This document shows, piece after piece, positions 9,115 to 17,427 of a DNA stretch of 64,000 nt; the first letter of the stretch is position 1, and each line of letters opens with the position of its first letter. Made by a program: the position numbers and the translations under genes. Source of the DNA: SELP01 sp035969385. Its GTDB lineage: Bacteria > Pseudomonadota > Alphaproteobacteria > Rhodobacterales > Rhodobacteraceae. The DNA is taken from NCBI RefSeq assembly GCF_035969385.1, contig NZ_JAYKKJ010000004.1, forward strand, positions 124,001-188,000, written 5' to 3'. The notes beneath the pieces are model-generated. The model ran no database searches, was not told where the DNA came from, and saw only the letters and a list, made by a program, of their open reading frames with translations.

Positions 9115-10026
9115 ATGCGGGCCCTTTGGGGGCTTCTGGCCGCCATTGGCCTGATCGTCCTTGCCCTGACGCACCTTGGCGCTGTGGTGCCGTTGGGGGA
9201 CGCACTGGCGGTTCTGCGGCCGCATGTGATCCTGCTGGGTGCGCCTGTCGTTCTTGGACTGCTTCTGGCCCGGCTGGGGCGCGTTGCGCTTGTCGCCCTT
9301 GCTGCGGTCTCGGCATCGGCCTGGTTCACCTATTCCGATTGGCACGGTTCGGCGGATCGTCTGACGGGGCCGGGCGCGCTGTCGATCTATCAAAAGAACC
9401 TTTTGTGGAACGGCACGGACCGCGAGGCCCTGTTGCAGGATATCCGCGCGTCGGACGCGGATTTCGTGACCCTGCAAGAGGTCAGCCGGGAAAACGCCGC
9501 GATCGTCGAGGGGCTGGCCGACCTCTACCCCCATCGCCAGATCTGCCAGAGCGCGGGCAACGGCGGCATCGCTATCCTGTCCCGCCATCCGTTGCAGGAC
9601 GGGCAGGACGGGTGCCGCGCCGGAGAGGGGATCATCCTTGCCCGCGCCGACCTGCCGGGCGGCGACAGCCTTTGGATCGGATCGGTGCATCTGAACTGGC
9701 CCTTCCCCTATGATCAGGCGCGGCAGGTGCCCGGCGTGATCCGGGGCCTCGCTGCGCTGGACGAACCGGTTCTGATCGGCGGGGATTTCAACATGGTTCC
9801 CTGGGGCAGCGCCGTGCGCCAGATCGGGCGGGCGGCGCGGGCCGACCGTGTCGGCGGCTATGGGTCGACCTTTCCGGGGTTCGGCTGGTTCGCGCCGCTG
9901 GCCATCGACCATGTGTTGGTGCCAGACGGGTCCGCCGCGTTGGCAGAGCTGCGGCCCCGGTTTGGGTCAGATCATCTTGGGGTGCTGGTCAGGCTGGATC
10001 TGCCGGGGCAAGCGTCGTCTCAATGA
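9115..10026 (+). CDS. Endonuclease/exonuclease/phosphatase-family membrane protein
   Basis: 303-residue protein with two or three N-terminal hydrophobic helices (to about residue 75) followed by an EEP catalytic domain. EEP motifs: LQEVS (metal-binding Glu), GGDFNMVPW (Asn in the GDFN motif), IDHVLV and GSDHLGVL (the terminal catalytic SDH). The substrate may be a phosphodiester or phospholipid, with the active site probably facing the periplasm; neither is proven. The ATG at 9115 has a good site (AGAGGAAG); in-frame ATGs at 9085 and 9097 are alternatives. Its 3' end overlaps the convergent hydrolase/OsmC gene by 38 bp. Confidence 0.8.
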   Translation: MRALWGLLAAIGLIVLALTHLGAVVPLGDALAVLRPHVILLGAPVVLGLLLARLGRVALVALAAVSASAWFTYSDWHGSADRLTGPGALSIYQKNLLWNGTDREALLQDIRASDADFVTLQEVSRENAAIVEGLADLYPHRQICQSAGNGGIAILSRHPLQDGQDGCRAGEGIILARADLPGGDSLWIGSVHLNWPFPYDQARQVPGVIRGLAALDEPVLIGGDFNMVPWGSAVRQIGRAARADRVGGYGSTFPGFGWFAPLAIDHVLVPDGSAALAELRPRFGSDHLGVLVRLDLPGQASSQ

Positions 10027-11215
10027 CCGAGGCGTTTTCCATCGTTCGGTGCACCGGGCATTTATCCGCGATTTCCAAGAGCCGCTGTCGTTGATCGTCT
10101 GACAGCGCCCCGGTCAGGTGAACCGTCCGTGTGAACCGGTCGACCCGTTCCTGTGATCCGGTTGCCGCATCCTGCGCGTGGGATTTGTTATGCGCCACCT
10201 CGACACTCACCCCGTCCAGCGGCCAGCCCTTGCGCCGTGCGTACATCCGGATCGTCATGGACGTGCAGGCGCCCAGCCCCGCCGACAACAGCCCGTAGGG
10301 GGATAGCCCGCGATTGGTGCCGCCATAGGTGATCGGCTCGTCCGCCAGAATGTGATGATACGGCCCGCCCTGAATGTCCTGAAGGAACCCGGATGCATCG
10401 GCCTCGGTCACGCGGACGATCCCCTCGGGCACGCCGGGGGGCGGGGCAGGAGGGCGCAGGTCAAGGTATCGACCTGCCCAGGCGGCGATGACCTCGGCCA
10501 CATATTCGGCATCTTCGGCCCGGCTGAGCAGATGGTCCGCATCGTCAAGGGTGACAAAACTTTTCGGATGACGGGCCGCGGCAAAGATCTGCGCCGCGTT
10601 GTCGATCCCCACGATGGCGTCAAGCGGCCCGTGTAGCACCAGAAGCGCTGTACGCAGCGCGGCAATCCCGTCCTCAAGGTCGTGGGTTTCGACATCCTGC
10701 ACGAAATCCCGACCAATCCGGAACGGCCGCCCGCCCAGATTGACCTCTGCGACGCCATCCGTCTGAATCCGGTCGATGTCGCTGCGGAAGTTCGCGGTGA
10801 CATGGCCGGGGTGAAACGGGGCGCCGATGGTTGCAATGGCCCGGATGCCCTCGATCCGATGGCCTGCGCTCAGAACGGCGGCCCCGCCCAGCGAATGGCC
10901 GATCAGCAGGCTTGGCGCCATGCCGCGTTGGGACAATGCCTCTGCCGCCGCTTCCAGATCGGCGATATTGGACGAGAACGTCGTGTTTTCGAATTCGCCG
11001 CCCGAATGGCCCAGCCCGGTGAAATCGAACCGAAGCACCGCGATCCCCATGCCCGACAGCCGTGCTGCGATCCGCCGGGCAGCGGTGATGTCCTTGCCGC
11101 AGGTGAAGCAATGGGCAAAGACCGCTGTCGCCAGATGTGGCCCGTCGGGCAGGTCAAGTCGCGCCGCGAGTTTGTCGCCGCTGTGGCCGGGAAAAGTGAA
11201 ACGTTCGGTGGGCAT
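9989..11215 (-). CDS. Alpha/beta hydrolase fused to OsmC-like domain
   Basis: 408-residue two-domain protein. The N-terminal half (about 1-250) is an alpha/beta hydrolase with nucleophile elbow GHSLGG, FDFTGLGHSGG and a late DADH. The C-terminal half (about 260-400) is OsmC/Ohr-like, with the conserved GLGACTSMTIRMYA cysteine and DKCPVHRTM second cysteine. OsmC proteins reduce organic peroxides, so the fusion may hydrolyse and detoxify a peroxidised ester; that pairing of roles is inference. An AGGAGG site supports the ATG at 11215. Proteins with this architecture are known in proteobacteria. Confidence 0.88.
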   Translation of the reverse strand: MPTERFTFPGHSGDKLAARLDLPDGPHLATAVFAHCFTCGKDITAARRIAARLSGMGIAVLRFDFTGLGHSGGEFENTTFSSNIADLEAAAEALSQRGMAPSLLIGHSLGGAAVLSAGHRIEGIRAIATIGAPFHPGHVTANFRSDIDRIQTDGVAEVNLGGRPFRIGRDFVQDVETHDLEDGIAALRTALLVLHGPLDAIVGIDNAAQIFAAARHPKSFVTLDDADHLLSRAEDAEYVAEVIAAWAGRYLDLRPPAPPPGVPEGIVRVTEADASGFLQDIQGGPYHHILADEPITYGGTNRGLSPYGLLSAGLGACTSMTIRMYARRKGWPLDGVSVEVAHNKSHAQDAATGSQERVDRFTRTVHLTGALSDDQRQRLLEIADKCPVHRTMENASVIETTLAPADPA

Positions 11216-11321
11216 CGGCGGACCTCCTTTGGATCGGACCAAAGTGGTCGGCAGGGGGCCGCCGCTCAACCCATGTTTCAGCTGTCTCTCGGGAAGGTGA
11301 GGGCCGGTGACCGGCCCACTT

Positions 11322-12662
11322 TTATTCGCCCATCAGCGCCGGATCGAAGGGGTATTTGGTCAAGTTCTCAAACCCGTCTTCCGTCACAAGCACCTGATCT
11401 TCCAGCTTGATCGAAAAGTCACCGCCAACCGCGCCCACTGCCGCCTCGACACACAGGACCATCCCCGGTTGCAGTTCATAGTCAAAACTGCCGGGAACCG
11501 CGTTGTCGGGATAGGCGACCAGAGGCCATTCATCGCAGAGGCCCACCCCATGCATCATGCAGCCGTATTTCTGCGCCTGAAACTGATCGTCCAAACGGTG
11601 GCAATTCGCGGTCAGCTCCGGGATCGACACGCCGGGCTTGATCATCTGCATGTTGGTCATGATGTGTTCATGGGCATGGCGCATGGCATAGATCATGTCC
11701 TCGCGCGGTTTCCTGTCGCCAACCCACCATGTCCGGCTGATGTCGATGCAGATGCCGTAGCTGCCGATCAGATCGGTGTCGAAGGCCACGATTTCGTTGT
11801 TCTGCACGATACGGGGGCCGCACTCCTGAAACCACGGGTTTGTGCGCGGGCCGGAAGCCAGAAGCCGGGTTTCGATCCATTCGCCGCCACGACGGATGTT
11901 CTCGGCGTGTAGCACAGCCCAGATATCATCCTCGGATGTCTTGCCTTGGGGCACGGCGGCGCGGGCGAAATCCTCCATCGCCTTCACGGCGGTTTCGCAG
12001 GCATGGCTGGCGCAGCGCATCGCCTTGATCTCGTCGGGGCCCTTGATGGCGCGGGATTTCTCGGTCACTTCTTCGCCGGGCATGATCTCGAACCCCTGCG
12101 CCTCTAGCGCGCGAAGTCCGTGCAGCATGACCTTGTCAACGGCAAGCCGCCGGTTGCCCCCGGCGTGGTCCGCGACCAGTTTGCGCACTTCGTTGGCAAA
12201 GACATCGGCGGCCACATCCACCTTGTCACCCCGATCGAAGTAGAACAGGTCGGCCCCCGACCGGATTTCGCGGACCAGCGGATTGAATTCGGCAAGGAAG
12301 GGCGAATTCTTGTAGTCCCACAGCACCATGTAACCGTCGGGCAGGACAAGGCATGCGCGGAACGGGTTGTGCGTGTTCCACAGCTGCATGTTGGTCGAGT
12401 CAGTCGCATAGCGGATGTTCAGCGGGTCGAACATCAACAAGCCGCCGTAGCCCCGGTCCACGATGGCCTGTGTCAGACGGTTCAGACGGTAGCCGCGCAT
12501 GGCCTCCAGATCGGGAAGCTCCAGCCCCGCAGCCGCCCATTCCGAGAATGCCAGTTGGGTCGGCCCGATTTCGATCCGGTCGTTGTCATTGGGGCTGCCG
12601 TCGCCCAGTCGATCACCACGGGTTGGGTCGATCTTGCGTCGGTCGCGGTAATGGTCGTTCAT
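11322..12662 (-). CDS. dddP: DMSP lyase DddP (M24 peptidase fold)
   Basis: 446-residue DddP, which cleaves dimethylsulfoniopropionate to dimethyl sulfide and acrylate. With the ATG at 12662 (GGGAGG site), residues D295, D297, D307, H371, E406 and E421 fall exactly on the metal-ligand numbers I recall for Ruegeria DddP. Y366 and D377, implicated in catalysis, are also present. Conserved stretches include PLNIRYATDSTNMQLWN and SGPRTNPWFQECGPR. The match is far closer than to creatinase or prolidase relatives. The frame is open further upstream but that part is not DddP-like. The gene stands alone, with no neighbouring acrylate-use or DMSP-uptake genes in view. Confidence 0.95.
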   Translation of the reverse strand: MNDHYRDRRKIDPTRGDRLGDGSPNDNDRIEIGPTQLAFSEWAAAGLELPDLEAMRGYRLNRLTQAIVDRGYGGLLMFDPLNIRYATDSTNMQLWNTHNPFRACLVLPDGYMVLWDYKNSPFLAEFNPLVREIRSGADLFYFDRGDKVDVAADVFANEVRKLVADHAGGNRRLAVDKVMLHGLRALEAQGFEIMPGEEVTEKSRAIKGPDEIKAMRCASHACETAVKAMEDFARAAVPQGKTSEDDIWAVLHAENIRRGGEWIETRLLASGPRTNPWFQECGPRIVQNNEIVAFDTDLIGSYGICIDISRTWWVGDRKPREDMIYAMRHAHEHIMTNMQMIKPGVSIPELTANCHRLDDQFQAQKYGCMMHGVGLCDEWPLVAYPDNAVPGSFDYELQPGMVLCVEAAVGAVGGDFSIKLEDQVLVTEDGFENLTKYPFDPALMGE

Positions 12663-12774
12663 CTGGGCCTCCCTGCCTGCCTGCGAATGCTGCGCCGGGG
12701 GGCGGGAAAAATCCGGTCTGTTTTCGACATTTTCGGGTATGGAATCTCCGCACCAGTCCTGCCAAGAATTCGGC

Positions 12775-13533
12775 ATGACGCAATCCGATCCAATCCTGCA
12801 AAGCCAGATCCCGCAGATTCAACGCGACCGGGCCGCCGCGCGGCTTCCGTCGATGGTGCCAGTCGCCCCGGGGGAGTGGTTGCAGGTGGATGACGCCTAT
12901 GCCGGGCAGTTGGCGGAAAAGGCGCGGTTGATTGCCGCCCATCGGGACCGGGTGATGGCCTGCCTGCCCGAGGCGCGGGATGCAGCGGCGGAACTTCTGA
13001 CGGTGGTTCTGGCAGAGATCGCCATGCGGCCCGATTTCGCGATGCTGGGGCATGGGATCAGGCGGCCGGATGGGGTGGTGGTGTCACCTGACCCGAAGGA
13101 CCCGCTGTTGACCCTGTCGCAGTTGGTGCAGGAAGACCTGTGCATCCTGCAAAAACAGGGCGACGAGCATGTTCTGACGGCGGCGCTTCTGTGCTTTCCT
13201 GCCAGTTGGACGTTGGCGGAAAAGATCGGGCGGCCATTGACGGTAATCCATGTTCCCGTTGCCCACTATGACGACGGGATCGCGGCGCGGGTTCAGCGGT
13301 TGTTTGACGGGGTACAGCCGGGGCGGCCGGTCTGGCGGGCCAACCTGTTGCGCTATGAAGACCCGGCTCTGTTCCAACCTCGGGCCGAAGCCGATCAGCG
13401 CCCGGTCGGGCGCCCCGACAGCGCCTTTGAACGGTCTGAACGTCAGACGGTCTTGCGGTTGCCGGGCACCGGGGCGGTCGTGTTTTCGATCCACACGCGC
13501 GTTGTGTGCCGCGGTGCGATCAGTCAGGGGTAG
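12775..13533 (+). CDS. DUF3445 protein, heme-dependent oxidative N-demethylase-like
   Basis: 252-residue member of the DUF3445 family, some of which are heme enzymes that oxidatively demethylate amines. Characteristic stretches: QEDLCILQKQ, CFPASWTLAEKIGRPL, HVPVAHYDD and NLLRYEDPALFQ. The start is uncertain: ATG 12775 (MTQSDPILQ) is preferred by protein content, but an in-frame ATG lies at 12739 and neither has a strong ribosome-binding site. It is divergent from dddP. Its last bases overlap the convergent gene at 13520. Confidence 0.7.
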   Translation: MTQSDPILQSQIPQIQRDRAAARLPSMVPVAPGEWLQVDDAYAGQLAEKARLIAAHRDRVMACLPEARDAAAELLTVVLAEIAMRPDFAMLGHGIRRPDGVVVSPDPKDPLLTLSQLVQEDLCILQKQGDEHVLTAALLCFPASWTLAEKIGRPLTVIHVPVAHYDDGIAARVQRLFDGVQPGRPVWRANLLRYEDPALFQPRAEADQRPVGRPDSAFERSERQTVLRLPGTGAVVFSIHTRVVCRGAISQG

Positions 13534-13873
13534 CGAGCGTGTCGCCCTTTGGGGCCGACAGGGTGACGACCCCACCCGATTGTTCCATTCCAAACAGGCG
13601 CGTTGACAGCCCGGTGGACAGGTCAAGGTGCATCAGCCCGAAGTAGAGCAGGATGGCGAGGCCGAATTGAACGACCTTGCCCAAGGGACCGTAGTTGGCA
13701 GCCCGAAGCAGGGTGCGCAAGGTTCCGAAAAGGGCCGACCAGGTACCGGCGGCCCGGACCCGGCGCGGCCTTGAGACCGTGCGCTTGCCGATATCGGGCT
13801 GGCGGCCCTGTGCTTCGCGCAGGAAATCGCTGACCTTGATGCTTGCGCCTGTCGTCCTGCCTTGCTGCGCCAT
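13520..13873 (-). CDS. Small predicted membrane protein, third gene of orphan operon
   Basis: 117-residue protein of unknown function. It has a basic N-terminal half rich in Arg and Lys and one hydrophobic segment near residues 67-82 (VVQFGLAILLYFGLMHL). It starts two bases after the upstream gene's stop with no good site of its own, so translation is probably coupled. The 3' end overlaps the DUF3445 gene by 14 bp. I recognise no family. Confidence 0.6.
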   Translation of the reverse strand: MAQQGRTTGASIKVSDFLREAQGRQPDIGKRTVSRPRRVRAAGTWSALFGTLRTLLRAANYGPLGKVVQFGLAILLYFGLMHLDLSTGLSTRLFGMEQSGGVVTLSAPKGDTLATPD

Positions 13874-13875
13874 CT

Positions 13876-14379
13876 TCAGAAAAAGACCTTGAGTATCTCC
13901 TGCCCGACATCAAGCTGGGACGTGCCCATCGCGGTGCCAGTCAAGGCCATCGTGCGCGCGGTCAGAGACAGGCTTTCCCGCCCGAGAGCGGCAAGGATGA
14001 ACAATGCCACGCCCACGGGAAGCGCAAAGGCAAGGACCGCGGCGTTCAACGCATTTGTGGACAGGTGTCGTTCAATGGGCATACCGTCCGGTGTCGCAAG
14101 ACCATTTGATGGTACCAACCGCCGCAGTGCACCCCATCGGGGCTTGCGCTTGTCTCCGGAAAGGACGGCACGGATTGCTTCCCGCTCGGCCAATTCGGCG
14201 TCATAGCGCGCGGCCAATGACGGAAGAACGTCTTCGGGCCGGGCGCCGTGCCTATGGCTGGTCATACAGGTTCGTGGCTGAGGATAGCCGACTGGAGTTG
14301 CCCGTCTCGGTATCGTGGACATTGCTCGATCTCCTGTTCTTGTCAGGCCCCGTGTCGGGGGTCTCATGGTCCTGTTCAT
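13876..14379 (-). CDS. Predicted membrane protein with shared C-terminal domain (paralog A)
   Basis: 167-residue protein of unknown function. The last 60 residues closely resemble the C-terminus of the preceding gene's product: NALNAAVLAFALPVG, LGRESLSLTARTMALTG and a GTSQLDVGQEIL ending, against NALNASVIAFSLPMG, LGRESLNLSARAMGLAG and GVSQAEAGTQIL. This block holds one hydrophobic helix. The ATG at 14379 overlaps the upstream stop as ATGA; internal ATGs at 14322 and 14265 are possible. The N-terminal half differs from its paralog, so only the membrane tail is duplicated. Confidence 0.65.
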   Translation of the reverse strand: MNRTMRPPTRGLTRTGDRAMSTIPRRATPVGYPQPRTCMTSHRHGARPEDVLPSLAARYDAELAEREAIRAVLSGDKRKPRWGALRRLVPSNGLATPDGMPIERHLSTNALNAAVLAFALPVGVALFILAALGRESLSLTARTMALTGTAMGTSQLDVGQEILKVFF

Positions 14380-15257
14380 GTCAGAAACGCCAATATCTGT
14401 GTCCCTGCTTCGGCTTGCGAGACGCCAAGCGACGCCCCGGCAAGCCCCATCGCACGGGCGCTGAGGTTCAGGCTTTCGCGTCCGAGGATGGAACAGGTCA
14501 GCACGACGGCGCCCATTGGCAGCGAAAACGCGATAACTGACGCGTTCAGGGCATTGATCGCGGCCCTGTGCGCCAGCGGTTTGGCCAGCCGCGGAACAGG
14601 CAGTTCATCTTCGCTCGGGTAGAGCGCGATCCTGACCCTTTCTCGGTCGAAGCAGTCCTTTTGCGCATTGGCGTCGTCGATTTTCGGGCGCGGTCGCCTG
14701 ACCACTGCGCGGCTGTCCGCATTTGCCGCCGGATGTGTCGGGACGATGGAACCTGCCGTGACGCCCGCCTTGCCTGCGGTGGCGCGTCGTTGCCGTTCAA
14801 GTTCCTTCTGCACGATTGGCACAATACAATCGATGATCGTCCCACAAATGTCTGACGCGACGGTTTCATCCACTTCCATCATCAGAAGTTCGTCGGCGGG
14901 ATGCCGGGACTGGACCCGGTCCGCCAGCCCAAGGCAGACATCCGATCTGTGTTCGAAAAGCTGCCCATGGCCGTTTCCGTCCGGCCCGGTTCCGACAGAG
15001 AACACAAGGCATTCTGCGAAATCGCGGAAACAGTCGATATCCGGGAAGTCCCGCCTGAAATCGCAGTAGGCGACGCATATTCGCAGCCCGACCATGTCAA
15101 ATATGACAAAATCGTCGGATTGCGACGACAGATGCGCATCCAGCTCCGAGTGGTTGCACAGAGACTCTTCCAGCTCCCGGGTGAGTTCCCGGAAGTCCAG
15201 ATATGAAGGTTTGGCATAGCACAATGCCGAAATCGTACTGTTGGACCCACTGCTCAT
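14376..15257 (-). CDS. Orphan protein with shared C-terminal membrane domain (paralog B)
   Basis: 293-residue protein, first gene of a three-gene operon. The N-terminal region (about 1-150) looks soluble and globular (DFRELTRELEESL, DDFVIFDMVGLRICVAYCDF), followed by a basic linker near 165-215. The last 60 residues form the membrane block shared with the next gene. The ATG at 15257 has a strong GGAGG site; a TTG six bases earlier is rejected. A TTAACCAT sequence, a CtrA half-site, lies about 30 bp upstream. I recognise no family. The layout suggests a soluble sensing or binding domain tethered to the membrane. Confidence 0.65.
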   Translation of the reverse strand: MSSGSNSTISALCYAKPSYLDFRELTRELEESLCNHSELDAHLSSQSDDFVIFDMVGLRICVAYCDFRRDFPDIDCFRDFAECLVFSVGTGPDGNGHGQLFEHRSDVCLGLADRVQSRHPADELLMMEVDETVASDICGTIIDCIVPIVQKELERQRRATAGKAGVTAGSIVPTHPAANADSRAVVRRPRPKIDDANAQKDCFDRERVRIALYPSEDELPVPRLAKPLAHRAAINALNASVIAFSLPMGAVVLTCSILGRESLNLSARAMGLAGASLGVSQAEAGTQILAFLT

Positions 15258-15283
15258 GGTCAATCCTCCAGCGTTGTTTCGAT

Positions 15284-15291
15284 ATGGTTAA
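15284..15291 (-). promoter_or_regulatory. Possible CtrA half-site upstream of orphan operon
   Basis: TTAACCAT on the minus strand, 27 bp upstream of the 15257 ATG. It matches the CtrA half-site consensus but has no second TTAA at the right spacing, so the support is weak. Confidence 0.3.
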
Positions 15292-15424
15292 CACCGAAAT
15301 TGTGTGGAGAATTTGGAGTGACTGTGAGCATTTTGGCGACAATCATGTCAGGCTTGGTGCCAAAATGTGAAACGGTCAGGCCCGGGGCGGGCGATTGTTG
15401 CCGGGTTTTGACCGGGCAAAAAGA

Positions 15425-15450
15425 AAGGGCGCCCCGGTCGGGACGCCCTT
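15425..15450 (-). terminator. Intrinsic terminator of glnA
   Basis: AAGGGCGTCCCG / CGGGGCGCCCTT stem on the minus strand with a very short loop, followed by CTTTCTTTTTG. It lies 24 bp beyond the glnA stop codon. Confidence 0.85.
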
Positions 15451-15473
15451 CCTGATCTGATGGTCCAGCTGGA

Positions 15474-16880
15474 TCAGCAGCTGTAGTACATCTTGTATTC
15501 CACCGGGTGCGGGGTGTGTTCGTAGGCGTAGACCTCTTCCCACTTCAGCGCCATGTAGCCTTCAAGCTGCCCCTTGGTGAACACGTCACCGGCCAGCAGG
15601 AACTCGTGATCGGCTTCCAGGGCTTCCAGCGCTTCGCGCAGCGAGCCGCAGACGGTCGGGATCTCGGCCAGTTCTTCCGGCGGAAGATCGTAGAGGTCCT
15701 TGTCCGAGGCTGCGCCCGGGTCGATCTTGTTCTTGATGCCGTCGATGCCGGCCATCAGCAGGGCGGCAAACGCCAGGTAGGGGTTCGCGGCCGGATCGGG
15801 GAAACGGGCCTCAACGCGCTTGGCTTTCGGCGATTCCGACCACGGAATACGGACGCAGCCGGACCGGTTGCGGGCCGAGTAAGCACGCAGAACGGGGGCC
15901 TCGAAGCCGGGGATCAGACGCTTGTACGAGTTGGTCGCCGGGTTGGTGATGGCGTTCAGCGCCTTGGCGTGCTTCAGGATGCCGCCGATGAAATACAGGG
16001 CTTCCTGGCTGAGGTCGGCGTATTTGTCGCCAGCGAACAGCGGCTTGCCGTCTTTCCAGATCGACATGTTCACGTGCATCCCGGTGCCGTTGTCGCCCGA
16101 GATCGGCTTCGGCATGAAGGTCGCCGACTTGCCATAGGCCTGAGCCACGTTGTGGATGACGTACTTGTACTTCTGGATCTCGTCGGCCTGCTTGGTCAGC
16201 GTGCCGAAGATCAAGCCCAGTTCGTGCTGGCACGAGGCCACTTCGTGGTGGTGCTTGTCGACCTTCATGCCCATGCGCTTCATGGTCGAGAGCATTTCCG
16301 AGCGCATGTCCTGCGCGTCGTCGATCGGGTTGACCGGGAAGTAGCCGCCCTTGATGCCGGGACGGTGGCCGGTGTTGCCCATTTCGTATTCGGTGTCGGT
16401 GTTCCAGGCGCCGTCGATGGCGTCGACTTCATAGGAAACCTTGTTCATCGAGACCGAGAAGCGGACATCGTCGAAGATGAAGAATTCGGCTTCGGGGCCG
16501 AAGTAGGCGGTGTCGCCCACGCCCGAGGACTTCAGGTAGGCTTCGGCCTTGAGAGCGGTGCCGCGCGGGTCGCGGTCATAGGCTTCGCCGGTGTCGGGTT
16601 CGACCACGTTGCAGTGCAGGCAGATGGTCTTTTCCGCGTAGAACGGATCGACATAGACGCTTTCGGTGTCGGCGATCAGTTTCATGTCGGACTGGTCGAT
16701 GGACTTCCAGCCAGCGATGGACGACCCGTCGAACATGAAGCCTTCTTCGAGGAAGTCTTCATCGACCAGATCGGACACGATGGTCACGTGCTGGAGTTTG
16801 CCCTTGGGGTCGGTGAACCGGATATCGACGTAGTCCACGTCTTCGTCGCGGATCAGCTTGAGAACGTCAGCTGCGCTCAT
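15474..16880 (-). CDS. glnA: Glutamine synthetase, type I
   Basis: 468-residue GSI that makes glutamine from glutamate, ammonia and ATP, as a dodecamer. Present are MFDGSSIAGW (substrate loop), NGTGMHVNMSIWKDGKPLF, the ATP-site stretch NPATNSYKRLIPGFEAP, and the adenylylation site DLYDLPPEE, which indicates control by GlnE. The ATG at 16880 (MSAADVLKLI) has an AGAGG site; the longer open frame is leader. It is the second gene of the glnB-glnA operon, with a 34-bp gap, so PII and its downstream target are co-expressed. Confidence 0.97.
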   Translation of the reverse strand: MSAADVLKLIRDEDVDYVDIRFTDPKGKLQHVTIVSDLVDEDFLEEGFMFDGSSIAGWKSIDQSDMKLIADTESVYVDPFYAEKTICLHCNVVEPDTGEAYDRDPRGTALKAEAYLKSSGVGDTAYFGPEAEFFIFDDVRFSVSMNKVSYEVDAIDGAWNTDTEYEMGNTGHRPGIKGGYFPVNPIDDAQDMRSEMLSTMKRMGMKVDKHHHEVASCQHELGLIFGTLTKQADEIQKYKYVIHNVAQAYGKSATFMPKPISGDNGTGMHVNMSIWKDGKPLFAGDKYADLSQEALYFIGGILKHAKALNAITNPATNSYKRLIPGFEAPVLRAYSARNRSGCVRIPWSESPKAKRVEARFPDPAANPYLAFAALLMAGIDGIKNKIDPGAASDKDLYDLPPEELAEIPTVCGSLREALEALEADHEFLLAGDVFTKGQLEGYMALKWEEVYAYEHTPHPVEYKMYYSC

Positions 16881-16914
16881 GTTTGATACCTCTTTTGGAG
16901 TAGCAGTGTTGGAA

Positions 16915-17253
16915 TTACAGCGCGTCGTCGCCGGTTTCACCGGTCCGGATGCGAATGGCTTGTTCGACGGGCGAGACGAAAATCTTTCCGTCACCGATCT
17001 TGTCGGTCTTGGCGGCGCCGATGATTGCCTCGATGGCGCTGTCGACCTGATCGTCGGCCAGAACCACCTCGATCTTCACTTTGGGAAGGAAGTCGACGAC
17101 ATATTCGGCGCCCCGATACAACTCGGTATGGCCCTTCTGTCGGCCAAAGCCCTTGACCTCGACCACGGACAGGCCCTGGACGCCCGCCTCTTGCAGGGCC
17201 TCCTTCACCTCGTCGAGCTTGAACGGCTTGATGATGGCTTCGATCTTTTTCAT
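16915..17253 (-). CDS. glnB: Nitrogen regulatory protein PII
   Basis: 112-residue trimeric signal protein that senses 2-oxoglutarate and ATP/ADP and controls GS adenylylation and NtrB. Y51 sits in the T-loop (GHTELYRGAEY), the uridylylation site. The C-terminal signature IGDGKIFVSPVEQAIRIRTGE is intact. The ATG at 17253 has a GGGGGAG site; the frame is open 7 codons further. It is the first gene of the operon with glnA. The promoter lies in the roughly 170-bp gap to nnr; I could not identify a clear NtrC site. Confidence 0.97.
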   Translation of the reverse strand: MKKIEAIIKPFKLDEVKEALQEAGVQGLSVVEVKGFGRQKGHTELYRGAEYVVDFLPKVKIEVVLADDQVDSAIEAIIGAAKTDKIGDGKIFVSPVEQAIRIRTGETGDDAL

Positions 17254-17427
17254 GGGCGCGACTCCCCCGTGCATGGTGTTCTAGGGCGTCTGACCACTTC
17301 CCATTCGCGGGGACAATTGGATAGGCTGTGATAGCGGTATCCGCAGGGGGCATTTCGGGTGGAGTGCCTAAATTTTGTGCAAATCGCCCATCGGGCGGGC
17401 AGTTTGAAAACTTTCCGGGCTCAATCC

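Noticed and set aside
15507..16886. Plus-strand frame opposite glnA
   Set aside because: Antisense to a confident glutamine synthetase gene and without protein-like motifs.
17282..17294. TAGGGCGTCTGAC before glnB, the same 13 bases as the end of repeat family 1
   Set aside because: The match does not continue on either side, so it may be a remnant or chance.
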